The notes: generated from the letters alone by a model not told the origin. A stretch of DNA of 64,000 nucleotides from Qipengyuania citrea (GCF_009828015.1 NZ_WTYG01000002.1:124001-188000), one strand, 5' to 3'; numbered from the stretch's first letter, positions 8,117 to 16,728 are shown. Translations and numbers: made by a program.

Positions 8117-9433
8117 ATGGCCTATCGCGAATTCGACACCCCCAACCTGTCCCGCCGCGCGCTGCTGCGCGGGGGTGCCTGGCTGACCGCAGGGGCTGCG
8201 CTCGCCGGTGCGCCGCTGGGCCGGGTGGCGATGGCGCAGGCGCAGGCGGGTACCGCCAGCTGGCCCGCGGTCACCGCGCTGGCGGACAAATACGTGTCCG
8301 AACGCAAGGTCGCCAACATGGTCGCCACGCTCGGCTGGGGCCGGCAGGACCCGCTCACGATTGCCCGCGGCACGCTGGCGCTGGGCGGGGCGGCGCAAGC
8401 CGATGCCGACAGCCTGTACCGCATCTATTCGATGACCAAGCCGATCACCGGCATGGCCGCGATGATGCTGATCGACGAGGGCCGGCTCGGGCTCGACCAG
8501 CCGATCGCCGAATTGCTGCCCGCCTACGCCGACATGCAGGTGCAGAAGACCTATGACGGCTCGGTCACCGACGTGGTCCCCGCCGAACGGCCGATCACCG
8601 TCCGCCAGCTGCTCACGCACACTGCGGGGCTCGGCTATGGCATCGTCCAGAAGGGCCCGATTACCGAGGCCTATGCCGAGCAGGGCCTGATCCCGGGCCA
8701 GGTCAGCCGCATGCCGATCCCCGGGCTTGGCCGTGCCAAGGCGGTCGAGGGGCTCGATGTCTTCGCCGACCGGCTGGCCGAGCTGCCGCTGGTGCTGCAG
8801 CCGGGGACCAAGTGGAGCTATTCGGTCAGCCTCGACCTGCTCGGCCGCGTGATCGAGGTCGCCTCGGGCATGGCCTTCGACGAATTCCTGCGCACGCGGA
8901 TCTTCGAACCCACGGGGATGACCAGCACCTGGTTCACCGTGCCCGACAGCGAAATCGGCCGCTTCACCACCAATTACGGCATCATGAACGGTACGCCGCT
9001 GCCGGTCGACCCGGCCAAGGCCTCGATCTATCTCGACCCGCCGCCGTTCCCCTTCGGCGGGGCGGGGCTGGTCTCCAGCCCGCGCGACTACGACCGCTTC
9101 CTCCAGATGCTGCTCGGCTACGGCGTGATCGAGGGCAGGCGCGTGATGGGCGAACTCGCCGTCCGCGTGGGCACGTCCAACCTGCTGCCCGAAACCGCCA
9201 CCACCGAAGGCACCTGGGTCGAAGGCCAGGGCTTTGGCGCGGGCGGCCGCGTGAGCGACGGGTCCTATGGCTGGGGCGGCGCGGCAGGCACGATCGCCTT
9301 CGTCAATTACAAGGCGGGGCTGCGTGCCAATTTGATGACGCAGTTCATGCCGTCAGACAGCTACCCCATCCACGAAGGCTTCCCCGAAGCGGTGACCGCC
9401 GATCTGGCCGCGATGCAGGGGGCGAAGGCGTAA
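8117..9433 (+). CDS. Serine hydrolase of the class C beta-lactamase / EstB family, Tat-exported
   Basis: Protein of 438 residues. The N-terminus has a twin-arginine signal (SRRALLRGG at residues 12-20, hydrophobic core, then AMAQAQ), so it is exported folded. The catalytic SxxK motif is SMTK (S105, K108) and the second motif is YSV near residue 235, the form seen in EstB-type esterases rather than the YxN of true AmpC. A glycine-rich GWGGAAGT lies near the end in place of the usual KTG. It is most likely an esterase, D-aminopeptidase or transacylase; a real beta-lactamase is less likely. The start is preceded by GGAGAG. Only 3 bp separate it from nudC, so the two are probably co-transcribed. 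Confidence 0.88.
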   Translation: MAYREFDTPNLSRRALLRGGAWLTAGAALAGAPLGRVAMAQAQAGTASWPAVTALADKYVSERKVANMVATLGWGRQDPLTIARGTLALGGAAQADADSLYRIYSMTKPITGMAAMMLIDEGRLGLDQPIAELLPAYADMQVQKTYDGSVTDVVPAERPITVRQLLTHTAGLGYGIVQKGPITEAYAEQGLIPGQVSRMPIPGLGRAKAVEGLDVFADRLAELPLVLQPGTKWSYSVSLDLLGRVIEVASGMAFDEFLRTRIFEPTGMTSTWFTVPDSEIGRFTTNYGIMNGTPLPVDPAKASIYLDPPPFPFGGAGLVSSPRDYDRFLQMLLGYGVIEGRRVMGELAVRVGTSNLLPETATTEGTWVEGQGFGAGGRVSDGSYGWGGAAGTIAFVNYKAGLRANLMTQFMPSDSYPIHEGFPEAVTADLAAMQGAKA

Positions 9434-9436
9434 GCC

Positions 9437-10294
9437 GTGCTGTCGTTTACCGGGTCGCGGCTCGACCGCGCCGATCACGTCCGCGCCGACCCCGAACGGC
9501 TGGCGGGATACATGAACTGGAAGGCGCGGGTGCTCGCGCTCGACGGGCTGATCCCCGCGCTCGACGATAGCAACCGGCTGGTCTGGGGCACGCTGGCCGA
9601 CGTGCCCGAAGATGCCGAGCTGTGCTTCCTCGGGCTGGACGAGGGCAAGGCCTGCTTCGCCGCGGTTCCGCCGCGCGGCGACGCCACCCCGCGCATGGCG
9701 AACCCGCAGCTGTGGTCGCTGATGGCGACGCTGCCGCCCGACGACCTGGCGCTGTATGGCGGTGCGCGCAGCCTGACCGACTGGCATGCGCGGCACCGGT
9801 TCTGTGCACAGTGCGGCGGCGATACCAAGCTTGCCAAGGGCGGCTGGCAGCGCAATTGCACCGCCTGCGAAGCGAGCCATTTCCCGCGCACCGACCCGGT
9901 CACGATCATGCTGGTGGAACACGAAGGCCGGCTGATGCTGGGCCGCGGGCTCGGCTGGCCCGAAGGGCGCTTCTCCGCGCTGGCGGGCTTTGTCGAACCG
10001 GGCGAAAGCATCGAGGAAGCCGTCGCGCGCGAAGTGCTGGAAGAAGCCGGCGTGCGGGTGCGCGACGTGACCTATGTCGCCAGCCAGCCGTGGCCGTTCC
10101 CCAGCCAGCTGATGATCGGCTGCCACAGCCATACCGATAGCGACGAACTGACGATCGACGAGACCGAGATGGCCGAAGTCGAATTCTTCACTCGCGCGCA
10201 GGTGCAGGCGGCGATGGCGGGCGATGGGCCCTTCGTCGCCCCGCCGCCGCACGCGATCGCGCATCACCTCATGCAATGGTGGATCGAGCAATGA
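9437..10294 (+). CDS. nudC: NADH pyrophosphatase / NAD-RNA decapping hydrolase NudC
   Basis: Protein of 285 residues with the domain order typical of NudC. After an N-terminal domain comes a zinc ribbon (cysteines 123, 126, 141 and 144), then a Nudix box GFVEPGESIEEAVAREVLEE near residues 180-200. The NudC hallmark SQPWPFPSQLM follows directly and separates it from other Nudix enzymes. The family hydrolyses NADH to NMNH and AMP and removes NAD caps from RNA. The start codon follows the serine hydrolase stop by 3 bp, and the end overlaps the next start (ATGA), so it sits in a tight run of three genes. Confidence 0.96.
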   Translation: MLSFTGSRLDRADHVRADPERLAGYMNWKARVLALDGLIPALDDSNRLVWGTLADVPEDAELCFLGLDEGKACFAAVPPRGDATPRMANPQLWSLMATLPPDDLALYGGARSLTDWHARHRFCAQCGGDTKLAKGGWQRNCTACEASHFPRTDPVTIMLVEHEGRLMLGRGLGWPEGRFSALAGFVEPGESIEEAVAREVLEEAGVRVRDVTYVASQPWPFPSQLMIGCHSHTDSDELTIDETEMAEVEFFTRAQVQAAMAGDGPFVAPPPHAIAHHLMQWWIEQ

Positions 10295-10974
10295 GCGAAA
10301 CAAGAACCCTGCGGATCGATATCTGGTCCGATGTCATGTGCCCGTGGTGCCTCGTCGGCTGGGGCAGCCTGCAGAAGGGCCTCGCGCAGCTCGAGGGCGA
10401 GATCGAGGCCGATATCCGCTGGCACGCTTTCGAACTCAATCCCGACATGGCCCCCGAAGGCGAGGAGCGCACCGCGCATATCGCGCGCAAGTACGGCACC
10501 ACGACCGAACAGTCGAAAGCGGTGCAGGGGCGCATGCGCGAGGCCGCGGAAAATGCCGGTGTCTCGCTCGATTACGAGGGTGGCGACCCCGAACCCACGG
10601 GCATGATGTGGAACACTTTCGCGGCGCACAAGCTGCTGACCTGGGCGGGCGAGGAACATGGCCCGCAGCGCCAGACCGCGCTCAAGCTCGCGCTGTTCCG
10701 CGCGCACTTCAACCACCGCCGCGCGCTGGGCGATGACGCAGTGCTGCTCGACATCGCCGAGGAAGAGGGTTTCGACCGCACCGCTGCGCGCGCGGCTCTG
10801 GCCAGCGAGGAGCTGGCGCACAAGGTCCGCGCGGAAGAACGCGCGGCGTGGGACCTCAACATCACCGGCGTGCCCGCCATGGTGGTGGAGAACAAGTTCA
10901 TGATCCCCGGCGCGCAGCCGGCCGAAGCCTATGCCGACGCGCTGCGCCGCGTGGCGGAGAAAACCGCGGCCTGA
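10291..10974 (+). CDS. DsbA family oxidoreductase (FrnE-like)
   Basis: Cytoplasmic protein of 227 residues without a signal peptide. The thioredoxin fold begins at once with IDIWSDVMCPWC; CPWC lies at residues 17-20. The fold is interrupted by a helical insert and closes with GVPAMVVENKF, which carries the cis-proline. This layout matches FrnE/DsbA-like 2-hydroxychromene isomerase relatives, linked in other bacteria to oxidative stress and polyketide oxidation. The start is the ATG overlapping the nudC stop; an in-frame ATG 15 bases earlier would lie inside nudC and is less likely. A GC-rich hairpin follows the stop. Confidence 0.9.
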   Translation: MSETRTLRIDIWSDVMCPWCLVGWGSLQKGLAQLEGEIEADIRWHAFELNPDMAPEGEERTAHIARKYGTTTEQSKAVQGRMREAAENAGVSLDYEGGDPEPTGMMWNTFAAHKLLTWAGEEHGPQRQTALKLALFRAHFNHRRALGDDAVLLDIAEEEGFDRTAARAALASEELAHKVRAEERAAWDLNITGVPAMVVENKFMIPGAQPAEAYADALRRVAEKTAA

Positions 10975-10981
10975 ACGCAAA

Positions 10982-11005
10982 CGCCCCGCCGGGAAGGGCG
11001 GGGCG
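10982..11005. terminator. GC-rich hairpin between convergent genes
   Basis: A 9-bp stem (CGCCCCGCC / GGCGGGGCG) with loop GGGAAG lies between the frnE-like gene and the convergent small gene at 11032. It has no long T-run on the plus side and a short TTTGCGT on the minus side, so it probably serves both directions as a weak or protein-assisted terminator. Confidence 0.6.
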
Positions 11006-11031
11006 CTGCATTATCGGTCATGGGCGAGGGG

Positions 11032-11274
11032 TTAACCGCGCGAGTCCTGCATGGCGGCCAGCGTCTTGTCGCCCTTTTGCGCATCCTGCGCGGGATTGTC
11101 CGAACCCGTTTCGGGTTCGCGATTGTCGGGATCGGTCGCGCTGTTCAGCTCGCCGCGTTTGCCGACCTGGCGGTTCACTTCGCCGCCGGAGGAACCCTGC
11201 TGCGACGGGGTCGCATTCTCGGTCATCTCGGCGATCAGTTCGTTGTCGGGGTGAAGCGATTGGCGTTCGGGCAT
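11032..11274 (-). CDS. Small hydrophilic protein, unknown function
   Basis: Predicted protein of 80 residues, rich in Asp, Glu, Asn, Gln, Gly and Ser, with no hydrophobic segment and no cysteine. It begins MPERQSLHPDNELIAEMTEN and looks largely disordered. The start at 11274 has a convincing ribosome site (AAAGGAG, eight bases upstream), which argues that this is a real gene rather than the tail of a longer reading frame. I do not recognise a family. It shares orientation with the DUF1489 gene 71 bp upstream and ends next to a hairpin. Confidence 0.65.
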   Translation of the reverse strand: MPERQSLHPDNELIAEMTENATPSQQGSSGGEVNRQVGKRGELNSATDPDNREPETGSDNPAQDAQKGDKTLAAMQDSRG

Positions 11275-11345
11275 AAGTTGTTTCTCCTTTGCCCTACCAA
11301 CGGACTGCCCCGCCCGGATGTTCCATTCCGCGCCGCCGCGTGCGG

Positions 11346-11735
11346 TCAGATCAAGCCGAGCCGTTCGAGCTTGCCCGCCAGCTTGCCCGGCAGCGCATCG
11401 CCGATATCCTCGCCGGGGGCGAGGTCGCGCGGGGGTTCGCCTTTGAGATAGCGCCAGCCCTGGTGCGCACGCTTGGGGCGCGGATGGACGCGGACGAGTT
11501 CGGGCTTGAGGTCGATCGACCAGCGCCCGTCGCTGGTCTCGCTGAACCCGAGGATCTCGCTGCGTGCCACGATGCTGTGCTGGTGAATCCAGTAGAGCGA
11601 CCCGCCGATGCATTCTTCCCACTTGGTCGGGCGATAGCGCGTGGTCAGATTGGGGCTGCGCCGCGCGGCGTACCAGTTCTCGATATCGCCATAGGTCTGC
11701 GCACCGAAAGCGATCTTGGTCAGGTTGAGCGGCAT
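11346..11735 (-). CDS. DUF1489 family protein
   Basis: Protein of 129 residues matching the alphaproteobacterial DUF1489 family: an N-terminal MPLNLTKIAFG, the central GGSLYWIHQHSIVARSEILGF and a C-terminal QGWRYLKGEPPRDL. Function is unknown and there are no catalytic motifs I can name. I chose the ATG at 11735 because it gives the family's usual short N-terminus; the ATG at 11762 would add nine residues (MGAKRYIHA). The upstream 335 bp to mgtE holds a paired-hairpin repeat (11801-11896) and a short mgtE-frame tail, with no clear separate gene. Confidence 0.85.
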   Translation of the reverse strand: MPLNLTKIAFGAQTYGDIENWYAARRSPNLTTRYRPTKWEECIGGSLYWIHQHSIVARSEILGFSETSDGRWSIDLKPELVRVHPRPKRAHQGWRYLKGEPPRDLAPGEDIGDALPGKLAGKLERLGLI

Positions 11736-11800
11736 GGCGTGGATGTAGCGCTTCGCCCCCATATCTCAACCGCGATCCGGAGCCGGTCCTCAATCTCAAT

Positions 11801-11896
11801 CGTCGCCCCGGATGTGATCCGGGGCTGGTGCTTCCTTTTCGCAAGGGCGCGCGGGGGGCAAGGCAGCCCCGACCCCGGAGCAAGTCCGGGGTGACG
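11801..11896. repeat. REPIN-like pair of inverted hairpin repeats (family A)
   Basis: Two copies of a roughly 26-nt hairpin unit lie in opposite orientation at 11801-11826 and 11871-11896. The left copy folds as GCCCCGGAT-GTG-ATCCGGGGC and the right copy, read on the minus strand, as ACCCCGGA-CTTGC-TCCGGGGT. Both begin CGTC. The outermost pair differs (G-C against A-T) yet stays paired, so the fold and not only the sequence is kept. The spacer of about 44 bp is G-rich. This is the architecture of REP doublets (REPINs) and extragenic palindromes. Translations across such repeats produce spurious phrases like RHPGLAPGS. Confidence 0.8.
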
Positions 11897-11968
11897 TGAT
11901 GGGGACGGCGAAGTCACCACTTTCCTACATCGATCTATCCCGGGCAAGATGCACCAATGCGCGCATCT

Positions 11969-12070
11969 CTAACCCTCCAGCTCCCGCAATTCCGCGGTTT
12001 CGCAGCACAGCGACCACCCGCGGCGGTTTTCGCCCTGGACCGTGTAACAGGCGGTCCATGTGTAGGCTTG
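11969..12070 (-). other. Open in-frame tail directly behind the mgtE stop codon
   Basis: Immediately after the mgtE TAG (12071-12073) the same frame stays open for 33 codons to another TAG at 11969-11971. The translation, QAYTWTACYTVQGENRRG then WSLCCETAELRELEG, has a protein-like composition with three cysteines and two tryptophans. It has no ATG, GTG or TTG near its beginning, so it is not an ordinary separate gene. Possible explanations are stop readthrough, a degraded ancient extension or small gene, or chance openness in GC-rich DNA. The rest of 11763-11968 holds only the hairpin repeat pair. Confidence 0.35.
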
Positions 12071-13522
12071 CTAGCCCACCGCGCCGCTGGCCACGGCCAG
12101 TCCGAGGAAGGCGAAGAAGCCCATCGAATCGGTGATCATCGTCACGAACACGCTGCTGGCCACTGCCGGGTCCTGGTCGAGCCGTTCGAAGGCAACCGGC
12201 ACCATCACCCCGGCAAAACCCGCGGTGACGACGTTGATCACCATCGCCAGCGCGATCACCGCGCCCAGCGTGGGGGTGAAGATCACCCCCGTCGCCAGCC
12301 CCACCAACACCGCGATGGTCATGCCGTTGAGCACTGCCACGCGCATCTCGCGCAGCAGGATGCGGCGCGTGTTGCTGCGCGTCAGCTGGTTGGTGGCAAT
12401 CGCGCGGACGGTCACCGCCATGGTCTGCGTGCCGGCATTGCCGCCAATGCTGGCGACGATCGGCATCAGCACCGCCAGCGCGACCAGCTTTTCGATCGCC
12501 GCGCCGAACAGCGCGATGATCACCGAGGCGACCAGCGCGGTGCCCAGATTGGCGACCAGCCAGCGCACGCGCGCCGAATAGGCTTCGCGGATCGGCTCGT
12601 TGATGTCGCCTTCGCCCGCGCCGCTCATCAGCAGCGCGTCCTCGCCCGCTTCCTCGGAGATGATGTGGACCACGTCGTCCACCGTCATCTGTCCGACCAG
12701 CCGGTCGTTCTCGTCGATTACCGCGGCGCTGATGAGGTTGTACTTCTGGAACATCAGCCCGACCTCTTCCTGGTCGAGCAGGACGGGGATCAGCGTCTGG
12801 TCGCGCTTCATCACGTCGGCCAGCGGGATCGTGCGCGGCGCGCGCAGCACCCAGCTCAGCGCGCAGGTGCCGACCGGGTGGTGCTTCTCGTCGACCACGA
12901 AGATCTCGTAGAAATCGTCGGGCAGGTCGCGCCCGTCGCGCAGGAAATCGATCAGATCGCCCACGGTCAGGTGCTCGGGCACGGCCACGAAATCGCGGCT
13001 CATCAGGCGGCCGGCGGTTTCCTCGGGATAGGAGAGCGCGGACTGGATCGCGATCCGGTCCTCCATCTCGACTTCGGCCAGGATCGCGCGCTGGTTGGCC
13101 TCGTCGAGATCCTCGATCAGCTGGACCGCATCGTCGGTCTCGAGCTGGTCGACGATCTGCGCCACCGCTTCGGGCGGCAGCGCTTCCATCATGTCTTCGC
13201 GGACGTAGTCGTTGAGTTCGGCGACCACTTCCGAGGTCATCAGGTCGGTGATCGCCGCGGCCAGCTGGTAGCGCTGTTCGCGCTCGAACAGTTCGAGCAG
13301 GTCGGCGATGTCGGCGGGGTGGAGCGGTTCGACCAGCTCGTACACCGCCTTGGTGTCGCCGTCCTCCAGTGCCTGCTCGACGGCTTCGACATACTCCTTC
13401 TTGAGCGTGTTTTCCTCGTCCATCCGCTCGTCGTCGATGCGGTCGTCGGGGCGCGCTTCGTCGGCCGACTCGCGCGCCAGCAGGAAACCGTCATCGTCGA
13501 GGGGGCGGTCGCTTTCGCTCAT
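12071..13522 (-). CDS. mgtE: Magnesium transporter MgtE
   Basis: Mg2+ channel/transporter of 483 residues. The N-terminal MgtE_N superhelical domain (about residues 40-150, including LHPADIADLLELF) leads to a CBS pair (about residues 150-280, SRDFVAVPEHLTVGDLIDFLRD and DENDRLVGQMTVDDVVHII). A C-terminal membrane domain of about five helices follows, with the family phrase PIVASIGGNAGTQTMAV lining the pore. The N-terminal and CBS domains act as a cytosolic Mg2+ sensor that closes the pore. The protein ends six residues after the last helix. Length and domains are normal. It diverges from the cyclophilin gene with 114 bp between. Confidence 0.96.
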   Translation of the reverse strand: MSESDRPLDDDGFLLARESADEARPDDRIDDERMDEENTLKKEYVEAVEQALEDGDTKAVYELVEPLHPADIADLLELFEREQRYQLAAAITDLMTSEVVAELNDYVREDMMEALPPEAVAQIVDQLETDDAVQLIEDLDEANQRAILAEVEMEDRIAIQSALSYPEETAGRLMSRDFVAVPEHLTVGDLIDFLRDGRDLPDDFYEIFVVDEKHHPVGTCALSWVLRAPRTIPLADVMKRDQTLIPVLLDQEEVGLMFQKYNLISAAVIDENDRLVGQMTVDDVVHIISEEAGEDALLMSGAGEGDINEPIREAYSARVRWLVANLGTALVASVIIALFGAAIEKLVALAVLMPIVASIGGNAGTQTMAVTVRAIATNQLTRSNTRRILLREMRVAVLNGMTIAVLVGLATGVIFTPTLGAVIALAMVINVVTAGFAGVMVPVAFERLDQDPAVASSVFVTMITDSMGFFAFLGLAVASGAVG

Positions 13523-13636
13523 GGCAGCGGTCTAGGCAGACCCGGGGGGAATGCAAGCGGCCGGTGCCATTCGACTGGTGACTCTCGGCCCACAATCCCT
13601 ATGTAGGCCGCCAATCACTCACAGGAGACACGATCC

Positions 13637-14098
13637 ATGGCCGACAAGCTGACTTTGACCCTCGACACCGGCGACGGCGAAAACAAGGACGTAGTGATCA
13701 AGCTGCGCCCCGATCTCGCGCCCGGCCATGTCGAACGCATCACCACGCTGGCCGGCGAAGGCTTCTACGACGGGGTGGTCTTCCACCGCGTGATCCCCGG
13801 CTTCATGGCGCAGGGCGGCGATCCGACCGGCACCGGCATGAGCGGCAGCGACAAGCCCGATCTCAAGGCCGAATTCAACAGCGAACCGCACACCCGCGGG
13901 ACCTGCTCGATGGCCCGCACGCAGGTGCCCGACAGCGCCAACAGCCAGTTCTTCATCTGCTTCGACGACGCCGAATTCCTCGATGGCCAGTACACCGTCT
14001 GGGGCCAGGTCGAGAGCGGCATGGAACACGTCGACGCGCTGCCCAAGGGCGAACCGCCCGCAAACCCGGGCAAGATCGTCAAGGCGACTGTCGGGTAA
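13637..14098 (+). CDS. Peptidyl-prolyl cis-trans isomerase, cyclophilin type
   Basis: Small cyclophilin of 153 residues with no signal peptide, so probably cytoplasmic (PpiB-like). Recognisable blocks are FYDGVVFHRVIPGFMAQGGDPTGTG, the active-site phrase NSQFFICF and TVWGQVESGMEHVDAL. It speeds proline isomerisation during folding. The start has a GGAG site upstream. A strong hairpin terminator follows within 25 bp, so the gene is probably a single transcription unit ahead of miaB. Confidence 0.95.
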   Translation: MADKLTLTLDTGDGENKDVVIKLRPDLAPGHVERITTLAGEGFYDGVVFHRVIPGFMAQGGDPTGTGMSGSDKPDLKAEFNSEPHTRGTCSMARTQVPDSANSQFFICFDDAEFLDGQYTVWGQVESGMEHVDALPKGEPPANPGKIVKATVG

Positions 14099-14121
14099 AC
14101 TTCGCCGGGATCGAAAACGGG

Positions 14122-14144
14122 AAGGGCGGCCACGAGCCGCCCTT
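14122..14144 (+). terminator. Rho-independent terminator after the cyclophilin gene
   Basis: A 9-bp stem AAGGGCGGC / GCCGCCCTT with loop CACGA is followed by TTCGTT. It lies 23 bp beyond the stop codon and ahead of miaB. It also shows that an apparent TTG start at 14149 for miaB is inside the terminator tail and not credible. Confidence 0.8.
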
Positions 14145-14187
14145 TTCGTTGAAAGGGCTGGTCCCATCGGGTAAAGGCGCGCCACTC

Positions 14188-15531
14188 ATGAAACCGACCA
14201 CCACCCCTCCCAAGACCTACCGGGTCAAGAGCTTCGGCTGCCAGATGAACGTCTATGACGGCGAACGCATGGCCGAGATGCTCGACGCGCAGGGCATTGC
14301 GCCCGCAGCCGAGGGCGAGGACGCCGATCTGGTGGTGCTCAACACCTGCCACATCCGCGAAAAGGCGGCGGAGAAGATCTATTCGGACATCGGCCGCCTG
14401 ACCAAGGGCAAGACGCAGACCAAGCCGCCGATGATCGCGGTCGCGGGCTGCGTCGCGCAGGCCGAGGGCGAGGAGATCATGAAACGCTCGCCCGCGGTGA
14501 GCATGGTCGTCGGCCCGCAGGCCTACCACCGCCTGCCCGAAATGCTGGACCGCGCGGTGCAGGGCGAACGCGCGACCGATACCGACATGCCCGCGATCGC
14601 CAAGTTCGCCGCGCTGCCCGAACGCCGGCGGATCGGCCCGACCGCCTTCCTCACCGTGCAGGAAGGCTGCGACAAGTTCTGCACCTATTGCGTGGTGCCC
14701 TATACCCGAGGCGCCGAAATCTCGCGTCCTTACAGCGATCTGGTGACCGAAGCGCGCAAGCTGGTCGAAGCGGGCGCGAAGGAAATCACGCTGCTCGGCC
14801 AGAACGTGTCCGCGTGGAGCGGCGAGAACGGCAGGGGCCACGCGGTGGGCCTAGCGGGTCTGATCCGCGACATCGCCGCGATCGATGGCCTCGCGCGTAT
14901 CCGCTACACGACCAGCCACCCGGCCGACATGGACGACGACCTGATCGCCGCGCATGGCGACACGCCCAAGCTCATGCCGTTCCTCCACCTGCCGGTGCAG
15001 GCGGGCAGCGACCGCGTGCTGAAAGCCATGAACCGCAGCCACAGCGTAGAGAGCTATCTCAAGCTGCTCGACCGCTTCCGCGCGGCGCGGCCCGATCTCG
15101 CGCTGTCGGGCGACTTCATCGTCGGCTTCCCCGGCGAGACCGATGCCGAGTTCGAGGAAACGCTGCAGCTGGTCGGCGAGGTTGCCTATGCGCAGGCCTT
15201 CAGCTTCAAATACTCGCCGCGCCCCGGCACGCCTGCCGCGACGATGGACGGGCAGGTGGCGAAAGAGGTCATGGACGAGCGTCTGCAGCGGCTCCAGGCC
15301 GCGCTCAACCGCGACCAGCTGGCGTTCAACCAGAACACCGTCGGCCGCACCTGCGAGGTGCTGGTCGAACGCAAGGGCAAGCTGCCCGGCCAGTGGCTCG
15401 GCAAGACGCCGTGGCTGCAGAGCGCGTGGTTCGAAGGCGACGTGCAGATCGGCGACCTCGTGCAGGTCGAACTGGTCGAGGCGGGGCCCAACTCGCTTGC
15501 CGGGATGCTGCGCGAAACCGTCGCCGCCTGA
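14188..15531 (+). CDS. miaB: tRNA-2-methylthio-N6-dimethylallyladenosine synthase MiaB
   Basis: Radical-SAM methylthiotransferase of 447 residues that adds the 2-methylthio group to i6A37 of tRNA. The N-terminal UPF0004 domain holds C18, C54 (NTCHIREKA) and a third cysteine in AGCVAQ near residue 88, binding the auxiliary cluster. The radical-SAM cluster is C161, C165 and C168 in CDKFCTYCVVPYTRG. A TRAM domain closes the C-terminus. The start is the ATG at 14188, which gives YRVKSFGCQMN in the usual place. It heads the conserved group miaB - phoH - ybeY - corC. Confidence 0.97.
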   Translation: MKPTTTPPKTYRVKSFGCQMNVYDGERMAEMLDAQGIAPAAEGEDADLVVLNTCHIREKAAEKIYSDIGRLTKGKTQTKPPMIAVAGCVAQAEGEEIMKRSPAVSMVVGPQAYHRLPEMLDRAVQGERATDTDMPAIAKFAALPERRRIGPTAFLTVQEGCDKFCTYCVVPYTRGAEISRPYSDLVTEARKLVEAGAKEITLLGQNVSAWSGENGRGHAVGLAGLIRDIAAIDGLARIRYTTSHPADMDDDLIAAHGDTPKLMPFLHLPVQAGSDRVLKAMNRSHSVESYLKLLDRFRAARPDLALSGDFIVGFPGETDAEFEETLQLVGEVAYAQAFSFKYSPRPGTPAATMDGQVAKEVMDERLQRLQAALNRDQLAFNQNTVGRTCEVLVERKGKLPGQWLGKTPWLQSAWFEGDVQIGDLVQVELVEAGPNSLAGMLRETVAA

Positions 15532-15626
15532 TTACAGCGGGATGACTATCCACCGTCCCGCGCCGGGGACCAGCTTGCGCGTCATGCGTTGAAGCCTAAA
15601 CTCCGACTCGCATTTGAAAGGAGCCT

Positions 15627-16670
15627 ATGGCCCGCAAACCCATACAGAAGGACGCCCAGGCCTTCTCCCCGCCGCCTTCGCCGCAGCGCGAAGTGCGCCG
15701 CGCGCAAATCGATATCAGCTTCGAGAACCAGAGCTTGCTGGCCGCCCTGTTCGGCCAGTTCGATGCGAATCTGGTGCAGGTCGAGAACCGCCTCGGCGTG
15801 TTCATGTCGGCGCGCGGCAACCAGCTGCATATCGAAGGACCCGAAGATAGCGTGGCGCGCGCGCGCGATGTGCTCACCGCGATGTATGACAGGTTGGCGG
15901 TGGGGCAGGATCTCGACGCCGGGGCAATCGAAGCGCTGATCACCATGTCGGACGAACCCACTCTCGACGGGATCGTCGATGCCGATGCGGGCAATGGCAA
16001 GCGCGGTCCGCCGATCATGATCCGCACGCGGCGCAAGACCATCGTTCCTCGCAGCGCGATGCAGGCAACCTACATGCGCAGCCTGGTGCGCGACGACATC
16101 ATCTTCGCGCTAGGTCCGGCGGGAACGGGCAAGACCTACCTCGCGGTGGCGCAGGCGGTGGCGCAGCTGATCACCGGCAGCGTGCAGCGCCTGATCCTTT
16201 CGCGTCCGGCGGTGGAAGCGGGCGAAAAGCTGGGCTTCCTACCCGGTGACATGAAGGAAAAGGTCGATCCCTACCTGCGCCCGCTGTACGACGCGCTCTA
16301 CGATTGCATGCCGCCCGAACAGGTCGAGCGGCGGCTGGCCTCGGGCGAAATCGAGATCGCGCCGATCGCCTTCATGCGCGGCCGCACGCTGGCGGATGCC
16401 TTCGTCATCCTCGACGAAGCGCAGAACACCACGCGCGAGCAGATGAAGATGTTCCTCACCCGCTTCGGGCAGAACAGCCGGATGGTGATCTGCGGCGATC
16501 CGCGGCAGGTCGACATTCCCGGCGGCGATGGGATGAGCGGGCTGGCCGATGCGGTCGGCAAGCTGGAGGGCGTCGATGGTTTCGGCACCATCCGCTTCAC
16601 CGCCGCCGACGTGGTCCGCCACCCGATCGTCGGGCGCATCGTCGAGGCCTACGAGGGGCCGAACGCATAA
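15627..16670 (+). CDS. PhoH family ATPase (YbeZ-like)
   Basis: Protein of 347 residues. An N-terminal KH-like region precedes the PhoH ATPase domain, with Walker [10 protein letters not shown] near residues 163-171 and Walker [11 protein letters not shown] near 258-267. PhoH/YbeZ proteins are predicted RNA-acting NTPases that partner with YbeY in rRNA maturation, and their genes are nearly always adjacent. Here ybeY is 405 bp away and the space is filled by the GIY-YIG unit. The start has an excellent ribosome site (AAAGGAG, five bases upstream). A small hairpin (CATAATG / CATTATG, 16666-16687) overlaps the stop codon. Confidence 0.95.
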   Translation: MARKPIQKDAQAFSPPPSPQREVRRAQIDISFENQSLLAALFGQFDANLVQVENRLGVFMSARGNQLHIEGPEDSVARARDVLTAMYDRLAVGQDLDAGAIEALITMSDEPTLDGIVDADAGNGKRGPPIMIRTRRKTIVPRSAMQATYMRSLVRDDIIFALGPAGTGKTYLAVAQAVAQLITGSVQRLILSRPAVEAGEKLGFLPGDMKEKVDPYLRPLYDALYDCMPPEQVERRLASGEIEIAPIAFMRGRTLADAFVILDEAQNTTREQMKMFLTRFGQNSRMVICGDPRQVDIPGGDGMSGLADAVGKLEGVDGFGTIRFTAADVVRHPIVGRIVEAYEGPNA

Positions 16671-16687
16671 TGACAAAAACCATTATG

Positions 16688-16720
16688 TCGTCACCCCCGC
16701 GCAGGCGGGGGTCCCGCTAC
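16688..16720 (+). repeat. Hairpin repeat, left copy framing the GIY-YIG gene (family B)
   Basis: A 33-nt unit starting TCGTCACCCCCGCGCAGG. Its core folds as CCCCCGC-GCAG-GCGGGGG, a 7-bp stem with a GCAG loop. An inverted partner lies at 17031-17063 with 29 of 33 positions identical. The outermost stem pair is C-G here and T-A in the partner, a compensatory change. The copy starts 18 bp after the phoH stop and ends 8 bp before the GIY-YIG start. Confidence 0.85.
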
Positions 16721-16728
16721 CTTCGGGC

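Noticed and set aside
8117-9433. Calling the serine hydrolase an AmpC beta-lactamase
   Set aside because: The YxN and KTG motifs expected of AmpC are replaced (YSV and a Gly-rich segment); EstB-type esterase/peptidase is a better fit.
11720-11947. Small minus-strand frame containing RHPGLAPGS
   Set aside because: This phrase is the usual translation of the REP-type hairpin repeat and not a protein.
14149-14187. TTG-started N-terminal extension of miaB
   Set aside because: The codon lies in the tail of the cyclophilin terminator; ATG 14,188 gives the standard N-terminus.
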